From Limnoglobus roseus (GTDB lineage Bacteria > Planctomycetota > Planctomycetia > Gemmatales > Gemmataceae), in the NCBI RefSeq assembly GCF_008254045.1, contig NZ_CP042425.1, positions 1,860,001 to 1,924,000 on the forward strand: a stretch of DNA of 64,000 nucleotides, written 5' to 3'. The translations under genes were made by a program, and so were the position numbers. Shown here one piece after another: positions 25,316-34,329 of this stretch (positions are counted from its first letter, which is position 1; each line of letters begins with the position of its first letter). Under the pieces are notes generated by a model. It did no database searches. It had not been told where the DNA came from and saw nothing but the letters and a program-made list of their open reading frames with translations.

Positions 25316-27802
25316 ATGCAGACTTCGAACCATCTTGAGCTTCTCGCCCCGGCCGGCGATTGGGAGGCGATGCGGGCGGCCGTGGCGAACGGGGCGGACG
25401 CCGTCTACTTCGGCCTGTCGCAGTTCAACGCCCGCGCACGGGCGGCCAACTTCACGCTCGATGAACTGCCGAAGGTGATGGACTTCCTCCACCGGCGGAA
25501 CGTCCGCGGCTTCGTGGCGATGAACACGCTCATCTTCAGCGACGAACTGCCGGACGCGGAGAAGTTCATCGCGGCGATGGCGGCGGCCGGCGTGGACGCG
25601 GTCATCGTGCAAGACCTCGGCCTCGTGCAACTGATGAAGCGCATCGCCCCGACGCTGCCGATCCACGGCAGCACGCAGATGACGCTGACCGAACCGCGCG
25701 GCATCGCGTTCGTCCATAAGCTCGGCGTCGAGCGTGTGGTGTTGGCCCGCGAGTTGTCACTCAACGATATTCGCAAGGTGACGGCCAACACGGACGTGCC
25801 GGTCGAAGTCTTCGTCCACGGTGCCCTCTGCGTGGCGTACAGCGGCCAGTGCCTGACGAGCGAAGCCCTCGGCGGCCGCAGCGCGAACCGCGGCCAGTGT
25901 GCCCAGGCGTGCCGGCTGCCCTACGAGCTGATCGTGGACGGCGAGCGCCGCGACCTCGGGGACAAGGCGTACCTTCTCAGCCCGCAAGACCTCGCGGCCT
26001 ACGACCACATCGCCCCGCTCATTGAGGCCGGCGTGATCTCGTTCAAGATCGAGGGCCGGCTGAAGGGCGGCCCCTACGTTGCGGCCACCACGAAGACGTA
26101 CCGCCAGGCCATCGACGCGGCCGTGGCGAACGCCGACTTCCGCCTGCCGCGCAAGGACGAACTCGATCTTGCACAGACGTTCAGCCGCGGCCTAACGCCG
26201 GGCTTCCTCGACGGCGTGAACCATCAGAAACTCGTGCGCGGCCGGTTCCCGAAGAGCCGCGGCGTGAAGCTCGGTACGGTGGCCGGCGTGTCCCGACTCG
26301 GCGTGACCGTGCGGCTGGCGGAACAATTGCCGGTCGAAGAATTGATTCGCGCCGGCGACGGCGTGCTGTTCGACATCGGCACGCCGCAGGAACAGGAACC
26401 GGGCGGCCGCGTGTGGAAGGTGGAAGTGCCGAAAGCCCACCCGTCGCGACGGGTGGGCTTTGCGGAGGTGACTCTCACCTTCGAAGCGAACGCCCTCGAC
26501 CATTCGCGCATCCCCGTCGGCTGCGAGGTGTGGAAGACCGACGACCCGGCGTTGCGGAAGAAGCTCGAACAGACCTACTCGCAAGACAAGATCGCCCGTC
26601 GGCAGCCCGTCACGGCTACGCTCGCCGGCACGGTCGGCGGCCCGCTGACGCTCACCTTCCGAGACGCCACGGCCGTGTGGCCCGGCCCGCTGGAAGTCGC
26701 CACCAAGCGGGCAACGACGGCCGACGAAATCCGTGAGCAACTCGCCCGCCTCGGCGACACGCCGTTCGAACTCGCCGGCGTCACCCTCGACCTGCCACCG
26801 AACGTCCTCGTTCCGAAGAGTGTCCTGAACGACCTCCGCCGTCAGGCCGCGAAGAGTCTCGCCGACACGGTGCTGACATCGCGGCGTCAAGCCATCGCGG
26901 AGGCGAACGCCCTCACCTCACTCCGCAAGTCTTTCACTCCGCATTCCGAGCCCCGCACTCCGCACTTGACCGTCCTCGTCCGCAGCCTCGACCAACTCGA
27001 CGCGGTCCTCAGCGTTCGCCCGGCGATGGTCTACTGCGACTTCGAAGACGCCCGCCGGTACGCAGACGCGGTGAGCCGTGCGAACGCGGCCGGCGTGCCG
27101 ATCGGCGTGGCCCCGTTGCGGGTCTGGAAGCCGGGCGAGGACGGGTTCCAATCGCTGGTCGTGCGGGCGAAGCCGGACGCCGTGCTCGTGCGGAACCTCG
27201 CGTCGATCGGGTACTTCCGCGAGCAACTGCCGACGGCCACCCTGATCGGCGACTTCAGCCTGAACGTGGCGAACGACCTGACCGCCGGCATACTCCTCGC
27301 GGAAGGGCTGGAACGCCTCGTGCCGAGCTTCGACCTGAACTGGGATCAGTTCGCCGCACTCATGGCCCACGCCGACCCGACCCGGTTCGAGGCCGTCGTC
27401 CACCAACACATGCCGATGTTCCACAACGAATATTGCGTGTTCGCCCACACGCTCTCGAACGGCAAAGACCACACCGAGTGCGGCCGGCCGTGCGACCGCC
27501 ACCGCGTTGAGTTGCGGGATCGTACGGGAGCGAATTTCCCAGTTCTGGCCGACGCCGGGTGCCGGAACACGGTCTTCAACAGCGTGCCCCAGAGTGCGGC
27601 CGAGTACGTCGGCGGGATGCGGAAACTCGGCGTGAACTGGTTCCGCGTCGACCTGTTGCGTGAGACTCCCGAACAGATCCGACCGCTGTTGGCCCGCTAC
27701 GCCCGGGTGATCGCCGGGCAGGACGACGGCCGAACGGCCTGGCGGGAGTTGCGGGCGTTGAACCAACTCGGCGTGACCCGCGGGTCACTCCAGGTGGTGT
27801 AG
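25316..27802 (+). CDS. U32 peptidase-family protein (RlhA/TrhP-like), palindrome insertion inside
   Basis: An 828-residue protein. The N-terminal half carries the U32 signature VEVFVHGALCVAYSGQCLTS (about residues 162-181) and clustered Cys (RGQCAQAC), which in relatives bind an iron-sulfur cluster. A C-terminal repeat region contains further Cys (CGRPCDRHR). Characterised relatives hydroxylate cytidine or uridine in 23S rRNA or tRNA (RlhA, TrhP) despite the peptidase name; the length matches the long RlhA-like form. A perfect 30-bp palindrome at 26432-26461 lies in frame and encodes PKAHPSRRVGF, which looks like an inserted element. It probably has its own leaderless promoter. Confidence 0.85.
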   Translation: MQTSNHLELLAPAGDWEAMRAAVANGADAVYFGLSQFNARARAANFTLDELPKVMDFLHRRNVRGFVAMNTLIFSDELPDAEKFIAAMAAAGVDAVIVQDLGLVQLMKRIAPTLPIHGSTQMTLTEPRGIAFVHKLGVERVVLARELSLNDIRKVTANTDVPVEVFVHGALCVAYSGQCLTSEALGGRSANRGQCAQACRLPYELIVDGERRDLGDKAYLLSPQDLAAYDHIAPLIEAGVISFKIEGRLKGGPYVAATTKTYRQAIDAAVANADFRLPRKDELDLAQTFSRGLTPGFLDGVNHQKLVRGRFPKSRGVKLGTVAGVSRLGVTVRLAEQLPVEELIRAGDGVLFDIGTPQEQEPGGRVWKVEVPKAHPSRRVGFAEVTLTFEANALDHSRIPVGCEVWKTDDPALRKKLEQTYSQDKIARRQPVTATLAGTVGGPLTLTFRDATAVWPGPLEVATKRATTADEIREQLARLGDTPFELAGVTLDLPPNVLVPKSVLNDLRRQAAKSLADTVLTSRRQAIAEANALTSLRKSFTPHSEPRTPHLTVLVRSLDQLDAVLSVRPAMVYCDFEDARRYADAVSRANAAGVPIGVAPLRVWKPGEDGFQSLVVRAKPDAVLVRNLASIGYFREQLPTATLIGDFSLNVANDLTAGILLAEGLERLVPSFDLNWDQFAALMAHADPTRFEAVVHQHMPMFHNEYCVFAHTLSNGKDHTECGRPCDRHRVELRDRTGANFPVLADAGCRNTVFNSVPQSAAEYVGGMRKLGVNWFRVDLLRETPEQIRPLLARYARVIAGQDDGRTAWRELRALNQLGVTRGSLQVV
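26432..26461. repeat. 30-bp perfect palindrome inside coding sequence, AAGCCC type
   Basis: AAAGCCCACCCGTCG followed directly by its reverse complement, with no loop. It is 30 bases (10 codons), so reading frame is kept. It is the same family as the gene-end palindromes, but here it is inside the U32 gene. Confidence 0.9.
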
Positions 27803-27875
27803 GGATCGGCTCCCACGCAATGGCCCCGAGAACGCCGCGGTGAAATCGGCACTCGCATTCTGACCGCCGGTCGGG

Positions 27876-27881
27876 TACGCT
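27876..27881 (+). promoter_or_regulatory. weak -10-like TACGCT close to start codon
   Basis: TACGCT ends 7 bases before the ATG at 27889. It matches the short-leader layout of other genes here but has a poorer consensus. Confidence 0.25.
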
Positions 27882-27888
27882 CAACACC

Positions 27889-29283
27889 ATGCTCCTCCTC
27901 GGCCAACAGACGCAACGGACCTGCCAGACGCTCAACCGCCGGGCGTTCGTGCAAATCGGGGCGTCGTCGGTCCTCGGCCTGTCACTGGCGGACCTCCTGC
28001 GGGCGAAGGAGTCGGGCTTGAACCCCGGTTCCGCGAAGGCGGTCATCCTCGTCTGGCTCTGGGGCGGGCCGAGTCAACTCGACACTTGGGACCCGAAGCC
28101 GAACGCCCCGCTCGAATTCCGCGGGCCGTTCGCCACCATCCCGACCCGCACCCCCGGCCTCCGCTTCTGCGAACTCTTCCCGAAGCTCGCTGGGCTGTCG
28201 GACAAGATGACCGTCCTGCGCGCGCTCACCACCTTGTCGAGCGATCACGGCATCGCCGGGACCATTGGCCTCACCGGCAGCCCGGCGGGCGGCACCGGGT
28301 TGGACGGCAAGCCGCTGCCGGGGGCACCCCGGCCGGCCGTCGGGTCGATCGTCGCGAAGGCGATGGCCAACCGCGGTCGCGGGTCGGCGGCCGGCATTGC
28401 CTCGCCGTTCCTCGTGATCGGCGGCAAACTGCACCAGGGGAAGAAGCCGATCATCGGCGAGGGCGGCGGCCCCCTCGGGCCGGCTTATGACCCCTTCCGC
28501 TTGGAATACGACCCCGTCCACGGCACGAAGGTGCCCGCGTTGCAACTGCCGAAAGACCTGACGCCCGAACGCCTCGCCGACCGGCAGAAGCTGATGGAAT
28601 CGCTGTCGGAGGCGGAACGAAAAGTCGAAAAGTCGCTGTCGGTGTCCACGCTCAACGACTACCGCTCGCGGGCGTTCGCGATGCTCACGTCGGCGAAGAC
28701 GCACGCGATGTTCGACCTGTCGCAGGAGTCGCCGAAGGCCGTGAACGCCTACGGCCGCACGCGGTTCGGCCAGTCGTGCCTTCTCGCCCGTCGGCTGGTC
28801 GAAGCCGGCGTGCCGTTCGTGCAGGTGAACTGGAGCGACCACGTCGAAGCGGAGGAAGACTCCGGCGACGGCGGCTGGGATCACCATTACCGCAACTTCC
28901 AGATCATGCAGGACCGCCACGCGATGTGGCTCGATCAATCCCTGTCGGCGTTGCTCCGCGACCTGTCGGAGCGGGGGCTGCTCGAATCGACACTTGTGCT
29001 GGCCGTCGGCGAATTCGGCCGCGACCCGAAGGTGAACGATAAGGCCGGCCGCGAACACTGGCCGGGTTGCTACTCGGCCCTCATGGCCGGCGGCGGAGTG
29101 GTCGGTGGGCGCGTTCTCGGCACCAGCGACGCAAAGGCGGCGAAGCCGGCCGACACGCCGCTGACGCCCGGCGACCTGTGCGCGACCGTCCACCACAGTG
29201 TCGGTTTGACGAGCGAACAGATCGCGGGCATGGGCCTCACGTCGCCGGGCCGGGTGATCGAAGAATTGTTCGGGACGAAGTGA
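27889..29283 (+). CDS. DUF1501 domain-containing protein
   Basis: A 464-residue protein. The N-terminus contains LNRRAFVQIGASSVLGLSLA, a twin-arginine-type export signal, then the DUF1501 domain with VWLWGGPSQLDTWDPKP and later LAVGEFGRDPKVN. DUF1501 proteins belong to the alkaline-phosphatase-like/sulfatase fold group and are very numerous in Planctomycetes, often beside DUF1549/DUF1553 genes; no such partner is present here. The exported location is inferred from the Tat-type signal. A strong hairpin follows the stop. Confidence 0.88.
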   Translation: MLLLGQQTQRTCQTLNRRAFVQIGASSVLGLSLADLLRAKESGLNPGSAKAVILVWLWGGPSQLDTWDPKPNAPLEFRGPFATIPTRTPGLRFCELFPKLAGLSDKMTVLRALTTLSSDHGIAGTIGLTGSPAGGTGLDGKPLPGAPRPAVGSIVAKAMANRGRGSAAGIASPFLVIGGKLHQGKKPIIGEGGGPLGPAYDPFRLEYDPVHGTKVPALQLPKDLTPERLADRQKLMESLSEAERKVEKSLSVSTLNDYRSRAFAMLTSAKTHAMFDLSQESPKAVNAYGRTRFGQSCLLARRLVEAGVPFVQVNWSDHVEAEEDSGDGGWDHHYRNFQIMQDRHAMWLDQSLSALLRDLSERGLLESTLVLAVGEFGRDPKVNDKAGREHWPGCYSALMAGGGVVGGRVLGTSDAKAAKPADTPLTPGDLCATVHHSVGLTSEQIAGMGLTSPGRVIEELFGTK

Positions 29284-29297
29284 CCCACAAAATGAAG

Positions 29298-29338
29298 CGG
29301 GGTGGGGGGCGGTTCCGCGGGAACCGCCCCCCACCCCG
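29298..29338. terminator. hairpin terminator after the DUF1501 gene
   Basis: Perfect 19-bp arms (29298-29316 and 29320-29338) of CGGGGTGGGGGGCGGTTCC type around a 3-base loop, 15 bases after the stop. It may also serve the convergent small gene. Confidence 0.75.
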
Positions 29339-29356
29339 TTCGCCTTCCGGCCGTGG

Positions 29357-29584
29357 TTAGCCCTTGTCTTCGGTCGTCGGCAGGTTGCCGAACAGGTCGC
29401 CGATGACTTTGCGGAGGATTTGGCCGGTCGTCATGCCGCGGCGGCTAGCAGCGGCTTCCAGAGCCTGAGCCTGCCAGCGGGGGAGCAACAGCGGGAGTTC
29501 CACCACTTCCATGTCCGACCGGCTCGCCTCGCCCATCACGGGCGTCGTCGCGAACGTCGGGGTCGCCATTGTTGCTATCGTCAT
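29357..29584 (-). CDS. small uncharacterised protein, 75 aa
   Basis: Residues 27-75 look folded and helical (LPRWQAQALEAAASRRGMTTGQILRKVIG), like a small DNA-binding or regulatory helix pair, but no family is recognised. The same frame is open upstream to an ATG at 29761. The shorter start is preferred because a perfect TATAAT on the minus strand (29626-29621) lies inside the longer version and would start transcription about 30 bases before the ATG at 29584. Confidence 0.5.
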   Translation of the reverse strand: MTIATMATPTFATTPVMGEASRSDMEVVELPLLLPRWQAQALEAAASRRGMTTGQILRKVIGDLFGNLPTTEDKG

Positions 29585-29620
29585 GTCGCACGATTTGGTC
29601 AGCGGAATTGGACGAAAGAA

Positions 29621-29626
29621 ATTATA
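29621..29626 (-). promoter_or_regulatory. TATAAT -10 for the 75-aa gene
   Basis: Perfect TATAAT on the minus strand. TGGCTC 17 bases upstream (29649-29644) is a poor -35. It decides the start choice of the downstream gene. Confidence 0.5.
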
Positions 29627-30211
29627 AACCCCCTCACGGATTCGAGCCATTTCAGCGGCTTGGCCGCGAGACGGGGTGATAATATCTTCTGAACGCAAGG
29701 GCGATGCCAGGTTCGGAAATCGGAACCCGCTCGGGCTGACGAAAGCCTTATTCTCATCCATTTCTGTTTGTTTTCCCTTTTACAATACGCGGCAAGTTTT
29801 TATCAGATTCGAGACGTTTCGAGCAGAATCCAATGTTCGGCACGATTTCCATGCATCTGAGAATTTATAAAGCCCGGGGTCCGAAAATGCCACACCCCGA
29901 TTTGAGAATTGGCAATATCACCTTCCGAGTGCTGATTTTTTCCTGCGCACAGTGCTGGCATTCCATGCACGATATTTAAACGAACCTGCGATTGCCCGAT
30001 TCAAGTTATTCTTCCGAATTGTCCCTCCCGGGGCGATCAAGCCGACGATCGTACCGCCCGCACCGGCTTGACCGGTCTGGAAAATTGGGAAATCCCTTGC
30101 GTGCGTCTGTTGATCTGAAAGAATACGATTAGACTGCTGGCGCGGTCCAATTCTGCGAACCGGCCCACGGTGACAAGGGCGGCCCAGGTTGCGCACACGG
30201 GAGATAGGGCG
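29627..30211. other. AT-rich gap without a convincing gene
   Basis: About 585 bases. GC is far lower than in the rest of the window; 29761-29820 is about 37 percent by count. Short open frames exist but have no ribosome site or protein-like composition. It may hold regulatory DNA for the large gene at 30212 or be remnant foreign DNA. No hairpin or RNA gene is recognised. Confidence 0.5.
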
Positions 30212-33200
30212 ATGGCCAAACGTAAGAATCCGAAAGGCTCGAATCCGCCCGGCGACGACGATCCGAAGAAGAGCGAGTTGCCCGAGTGGTTGCGCACCGA
30301 CGACTGGCTGCAAATCACCCCCACGCCGTCCGGGACGGGGCTGCCCGAAACGCCCTCCGGCCGCATTCCCGTCGGCCTGCCACCGTCCAAGAACGATGAC
30401 CTGAGTACGGACATCATTCAACTCGACGAGGACAGCGTGGCCGACGTGGAGGTTCCGCCCTCGACGATGCTCTTCTCCGACCCGGACGATTCGGTCCTTC
30501 TCAGCGACGACATCCTCTCGCCCGGCCCGCTGAGCGGCAAACTCAAGCCGAGTTCGTCGTCGAGCCTGCGACTTCCGAAGATCAAGCCGGAGGTTCCCCC
30601 GGCTCCGGCCGCCAGCGAGAATGCCGATAACGACATCGACCTCGGTCTGATGCCGGACGTGGACAACCCGATCGCCGCCGGACCGGCGTCCGGCGTTCGG
30701 CGGGCCGCCCCGGCGGCGTCCGACAGCGACGCCGCGATCGGCCAGCCGATCAAGCCCACGGAACCGGCCTCGGGCTGGCTTTCCAACTCCGGGACCAAGC
30801 TCGAAACCACGCCGCCGGCCGCCAAACCGCCCATTCCCTCGACGCCGAACATCGCTGCGACATGGGCGGAACTCTCCGTACCTCAGGCGAAGGTCCTGCC
30901 CGAACTGCCGAAGGCCGCGCCCGAAACGCCAACTGCCGGCCAACACCCCGGCAGTTGGCACCCGTCGTCGGGCGACATTGGCGTGCCGTCGCTGGCGAAC
31001 ATCGACCTGCCGCCGGAAATCGGTGACGGTGGCTCGGACATCTTCAGTACGGCGAAGAACCCCGGCCTCGCCCCCGGTTCGTACCCGGTCGAGCCGGTGA
31101 AAATTGCCCGGCCGAAGGCCCCGGACGCGCCGCCGGTCGCCGAGGTCAAGCCGCCGCGGGAAGCGACCCCGGCCACGCCGTCGCTCCAGTTGCCGTCGCT
31201 GCCGAACTTGCCGACGGAACCCTTGAAAGGGAGCTGGCACCCGTCGTCCGGCAACGTCCAACTCCCCACGCAGTCGGACATCGACCTGCCGCCGGAGGCC
31301 AACGCGGGCGGCTCGGACATCTTCAGCAAGGCGAAGAACCCCGGCCTCGCACCGGCGTCTTCTACCCCCGTCCTGCCGTCGAACCTTCCCAAGAAGCCGG
31401 TCCGCCCCGAGCCTCAATCGCTGGAAGTGACGAACCTCCCGCTCCCCACCACGCCGGTCGATCCGGCGTCGGGCTGGCTGAGCGGCGCGAGTAAGGTCGG
31501 CAAGACCGCGAAGGTGGACCCGCCGAAGGCCGAGCTGCCGAAAGTCGAGCCGGATTCGGGCTTGATTCCGACGTCGTCGGAGATCGACCTGCCGCCGATT
31601 CGCCAGGGCCTTGAGTTGCCCCCGCCGTCGTCCGCCCTGCATCCCACGTCGTCGGAGATCGACCTGCCGCCGATCCCGCTGACGGAACCGGAACCGTCGG
31701 ACATCTTCTCGACCGCCCGCGCCCCCGGGCAGCCGATCCCGAAGGGCGATTCGGCCCTCTTCACCGGCGCGCAAGCCCCGGACTCGAGCATCTTCCCGAA
31801 CTTGCCCCAAGCCACGGCTGGCGAGTCGAGCCTGTTCACCGACCTGATCACGCCGGCGGAGGACACCGGCCGGGTGAGCATGGCCCCGCCCGACGCGATC
31901 AACGTCAGCCCGGTGCTGCCGGGGTCGAAGACGGACGCCGTGAACTTCGCCCTGCCGGGGCCGACCGACGAGGACTCGTCCGGCGTTGAAGTCGTCGACA
32001 CTAGCGGCACTCTCGACCCCGGTGAGGGCGTGGCGACCGGCCCCGAGTCGGGTATTCTCTCGGCCAACCCGATCATCGAGGACGATTCGCTGCCGGACCC
32101 AGAGTTCGGCGAAGGGTTGGACCTGCTCGACGCGGAGTTGGTCGAGGACGAACCCGACGCCGGCCGGCCCGACTTCAACATCTTCCCCGGCGTCGCCGGG
32201 TCGGACTCGAACCTGCTCGGCGATCGCACCCTCGTGGACGCCGGGCTGCTCGGCCCGCACTCGTCGAGCGTGAACCTCGCCGACCCGAACGCCCTGTCCC
32301 GCGACCCGACGGCCGATTCCGGGCAGTTGTCCAGCATCTTCAACAAGCCCGACCCCGCGGGCTCGGGCGGGCAGATCGACCTCGACTCGATCCCGCTCAT
32401 GGGGTCGTCGGACGACGGCACGACGGCCGAAGAGGCGAACACGTCGGCCGTGCTCGGGGGCCGTCTCGACGACCCGCACGCCGGCGACCTGGAAGCGTCG
32501 GTGTTCGACGTGACGCTGCCGAAAGACGAGACGGCCGACAGCGGCCTGATCGACTGGTCGACCGACGCCGCCGGCGTCACCGACCGCCTCGGCGACGCCT
32601 CGAACCGGCAGCCGACGTTACAGCGGACGCTGCGGACCGAGGCTCCCGACGAGGGCGAGATCGACACCGATGGGCCGATCACGCCCACCCCTCCGAAGCC
32701 GGCCCGCAAGGCCGACGTGAAGCGACCGGTTTCCCGGCCGGAAATCGACCTGGACGCCGACGCGCCGAAGGGACGAGCTCGCAACGGCCTGCTGATTAGC
32801 GCGATCAGCCTGCTGGCCGGGGCCGGCATCGGGGCCGGGGCCATGTTCCTGACCGGCGGGTCGTCCGGCGACAAGAAGTCCGACCCGCAGGCGGCCGTTG
32901 CCCTCGCCGACACGCAGGCGAAACTGACCGCCGCCGAACAGACTGCGGCCGACGCCAAGAAGAAGGCCGACGCCGCCGAGGTCGCCAACAAGGCGATCAA
33001 CACGGAGTTGAAAACCGCTTCGGCTGCGGTCGAGGCCGCCAACAAGGCACTCAACGCGGAGATGAAGACGGCCACCGCCGCGACCGCCGCGAAGGGCAAA
33101 CTTGAAGGCGATCTGGCCGACCTGAAGAAGACTTCGGCCGAAGAGATCGCGGCGGCCAAGAAGAAGGCCGACGACCTTGAGGGAACGACGAAGAAGTTGC

Positions 33201-34258
33201 AAGACGAGAAGGCCAGTCTCCTCACCGAAGTCAAAAAAGTGACCGACGACAACACGACCCTGATGGCTGCGGTGACGGCCGCCAAGGAGGACGTGGCGAT
33301 AAAAGCCAAGGACCTCAACGCCGCCAAGCTCGCGGCCGACGCCGCTACGATGAAGCTGAAAGCCGCCGACGCCACACTCGATCCGGTCATCGACAAGCTG
33401 AAGGCCGCGAAGCTGATCGACGAGAAGGCCGACCGCGAGAAGGCGATCGCGGCACTACCGGAAGCATTGAAGAAAGCGAACCTCATCACGGGCGAAGGCG
33501 ACACGGCCAAACTCGCGAAAGAACTGACCGACGCCCGCGACGAGTTGAAGAAGCAGAAGGAGGCCGCCGACACGGCCCTGAAGGCGTCGACCGACAAGCT
33601 GACCGCGGCTCAGGCGACGGCCGAGAAACAACTGGCCGACGCGAAGACCGCCGCCGAGAAGTCGATGGCCGACCTGCAAAAGAAGGTGGACACGGCCGAC
33701 GCGCGGATCAAGGATGAAGTGAAAACGGCCGTCGCCGCCGCGACCAAGGACGCCGACGCGAAAGTCGCGAAGGCACAGGAACAGGCGACCGAACAGCAGA
33801 AACTCGCCGCGTTGGAAATCCAAAAGGCGCAAGCGGCTCGCTCCGCCGACGCGAAGGCGTTCGAGGCCAAGATGGCTGAGTTGACCGACCAGTTCCAGCG
33901 GCAGATGGCGACCGTGAAGAGTGGGGCCATCGTTCCGCTCAACGACGTGTTCGTGGCCAAGACGGCCGAGGCCGCAACGGCGTTCGACGCCGGCACGACC
34001 GCCTACTTCGCCGGCCGGTACGCCGACGCCGAGGCCGCGTTCGCCCGTGCGGGCAAGGCCGACCAGACTGATGCCCGATACTGGTACTTCCTCGGTCTCA
34101 GCAAGTATGCACAGGGGAAGAAGAAGGAAGCGGAAGCCGACTTCAAGACCGGGTCCGACTGGGAAGGCCGTGGGAAGCCAGGCCGCCGCGCCGTGGCGAC
34201 CGCCCTCGAAAGCATTCAAGGTCCCGCCCGCCGGGCCCTCGAAGCCGTGCGGCCGTAA
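30212..34258 (+). CDS. very large membrane-anchored protein: disordered repeats, one TM, coiled coil, TPR-like end
   Basis: A 1,348-residue protein starting at ATG 30212 with GGGAG upstream. Residues 1 to about 850 are low-complexity, rich in Pro, Ser, Asp and Ala, with short repeated motifs (IDLPP, GSDIFS, AKNPGLAP); two longer repeats lie at nt 30950-31081 and 31229-31360. A single hydrophobic segment (LLISAISLLAGAGIGAGAMF, about residues 860-885) is followed by about 350 residues of Ala/Lys/Asp-rich coiled coil, then a TPR-like end (YFAGRYADAEAAFARAGKAD...). The orientation suggests a cytoplasmic disordered arm and an outer coiled coil, or the reverse. No enzyme motif is seen; a scaffold role is only a guess. 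Confidence 0.75.
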   Translation: MAKRKNPKGSNPPGDDDPKKSELPEWLRTDDWLQITPTPSGTGLPETPSGRIPVGLPPSKNDDLSTDIIQLDEDSVADVEVPPSTMLFSDPDDSVLLSDDILSPGPLSGKLKPSSSSSLRLPKIKPEVPPAPAASENADNDIDLGLMPDVDNPIAAGPASGVRRAAPAASDSDAAIGQPIKPTEPASGWLSNSGTKLETTPPAAKPPIPSTPNIAATWAELSVPQAKVLPELPKAAPETPTAGQHPGSWHPSSGDIGVPSLANIDLPPEIGDGGSDIFSTAKNPGLAPGSYPVEPVKIARPKAPDAPPVAEVKPPREATPATPSLQLPSLPNLPTEPLKGSWHPSSGNVQLPTQSDIDLPPEANAGGSDIFSKAKNPGLAPASSTPVLPSNLPKKPVRPEPQSLEVTNLPLPTTPVDPASGWLSGASKVGKTAKVDPPKAELPKVEPDSGLIPTSSEIDLPPIRQGLELPPPSSALHPTSSEIDLPPIPLTEPEPSDIFSTARAPGQPIPKGDSALFTGAQAPDSSIFPNLPQATAGESSLFTDLITPAEDTGRVSMAPPDAINVSPVLPGSKTDAVNFALPGPTDEDSSGVEVVDTSGTLDPGEGVATGPESGILSANPIIEDDSLPDPEFGEGLDLLDAELVEDEPDAGRPDFNIFPGVAGSDSNLLGDRTLVDAGLLGPHSSSVNLADPNALSRDPTADSGQLSSIFNKPDPAGSGGQIDLDSIPLMGSSDDGTTAEEANTSAVLGGRLDDPHAGDLEASVFDVTLPKDETADSGLIDWSTDAAGVTDRLGDASNRQPTLQRTLRTEAPDEGEIDTDGPITPTPPKPARKADVKRPVSRPEIDLDADAPKGRARNGLLISAISLLAGAGIGAGAMFLTGGSSGDKKSDPQAAVALADTQAKLTAAEQTAADAKKKADAAEVANKAINTELKTASAAVEAANKALNAEMKTATAATAAKGKLEGDLADLKKTSAEEIAAAKKKADDLEGTTKKLQDEKASLLTEVKKVTDDNTTLMAAVTAAKEDVAIKAKDLNAAKLAADAATMKLKAADATLDPVIDKLKAAKLIDEKADREKAIAALPEALKKANLITGEGDTAKLAKELTDARDELKKQKEAADTALKASTDKLTAAQATAEKQLADAKTAAEKSMADLQKKVDTADARIKDEVKTAVAAATKDADAKVAKAQEQATEQQKLAALEIQKAQAARSADAKAFEAKMAELTDQFQRQMATVKSGAIVPLNDVFVAKTAEAATAFDAGTTAYFAGRYADAEAAFARAGKADQTDARYWYFLGLSKYAQGKKKEAEADFKTGSDWEGRGKPGRRAVATALESIQGPARRALEAVRP
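30950..31360 (+). repeat. two copies of a roughly 44-residue coding repeat
   Basis: Copy one spans 30950-31081 and copy two 31229-31360. Both encode GSWHPSSG, then IDLPPE, then GGSDIFS, then AKNPGLAP at matching spacing, with divergence between these blocks. Shorter SSEIDLPPI units recur near 31573 and 31645. Confidence 0.8.
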
Positions 34259-34266
34259 CAACGGGT

Positions 34267-34322
34267 TGGATAAACGGAGCAAGCCCGGGGACGACCGTCC
34301 CCGGGCTTGCTCCGTTTATCCA
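34267..34322. terminator. 56-bp near-perfect palindrome, bidirectional terminator, AAGCCC type
   Basis: 27-bp arms (34267-34293, 34296-34322) pair perfectly around 2 bases. The core is CAAGCCCGGGGACG. It lies between the convergent ends of the large protein gene and dapA. Confidence 0.85.
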
Positions 34323-34329
34323 TCAACAC

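Noticed and set aside
29676..29870. A 64-residue plus-strand frame in the AT-rich gap
   Set aside because: No ribosome site and no protein-like composition; it spans the TATAAT side of the small minus-strand gene.
29918..32479. A long minus-strand open frame of 853 residues opposite the giant gene
   Set aside because: Its composition is Arg/Gly-rich and repeats mirror the coding strand; it is a shadow of the GC-rich gene on the other strand.
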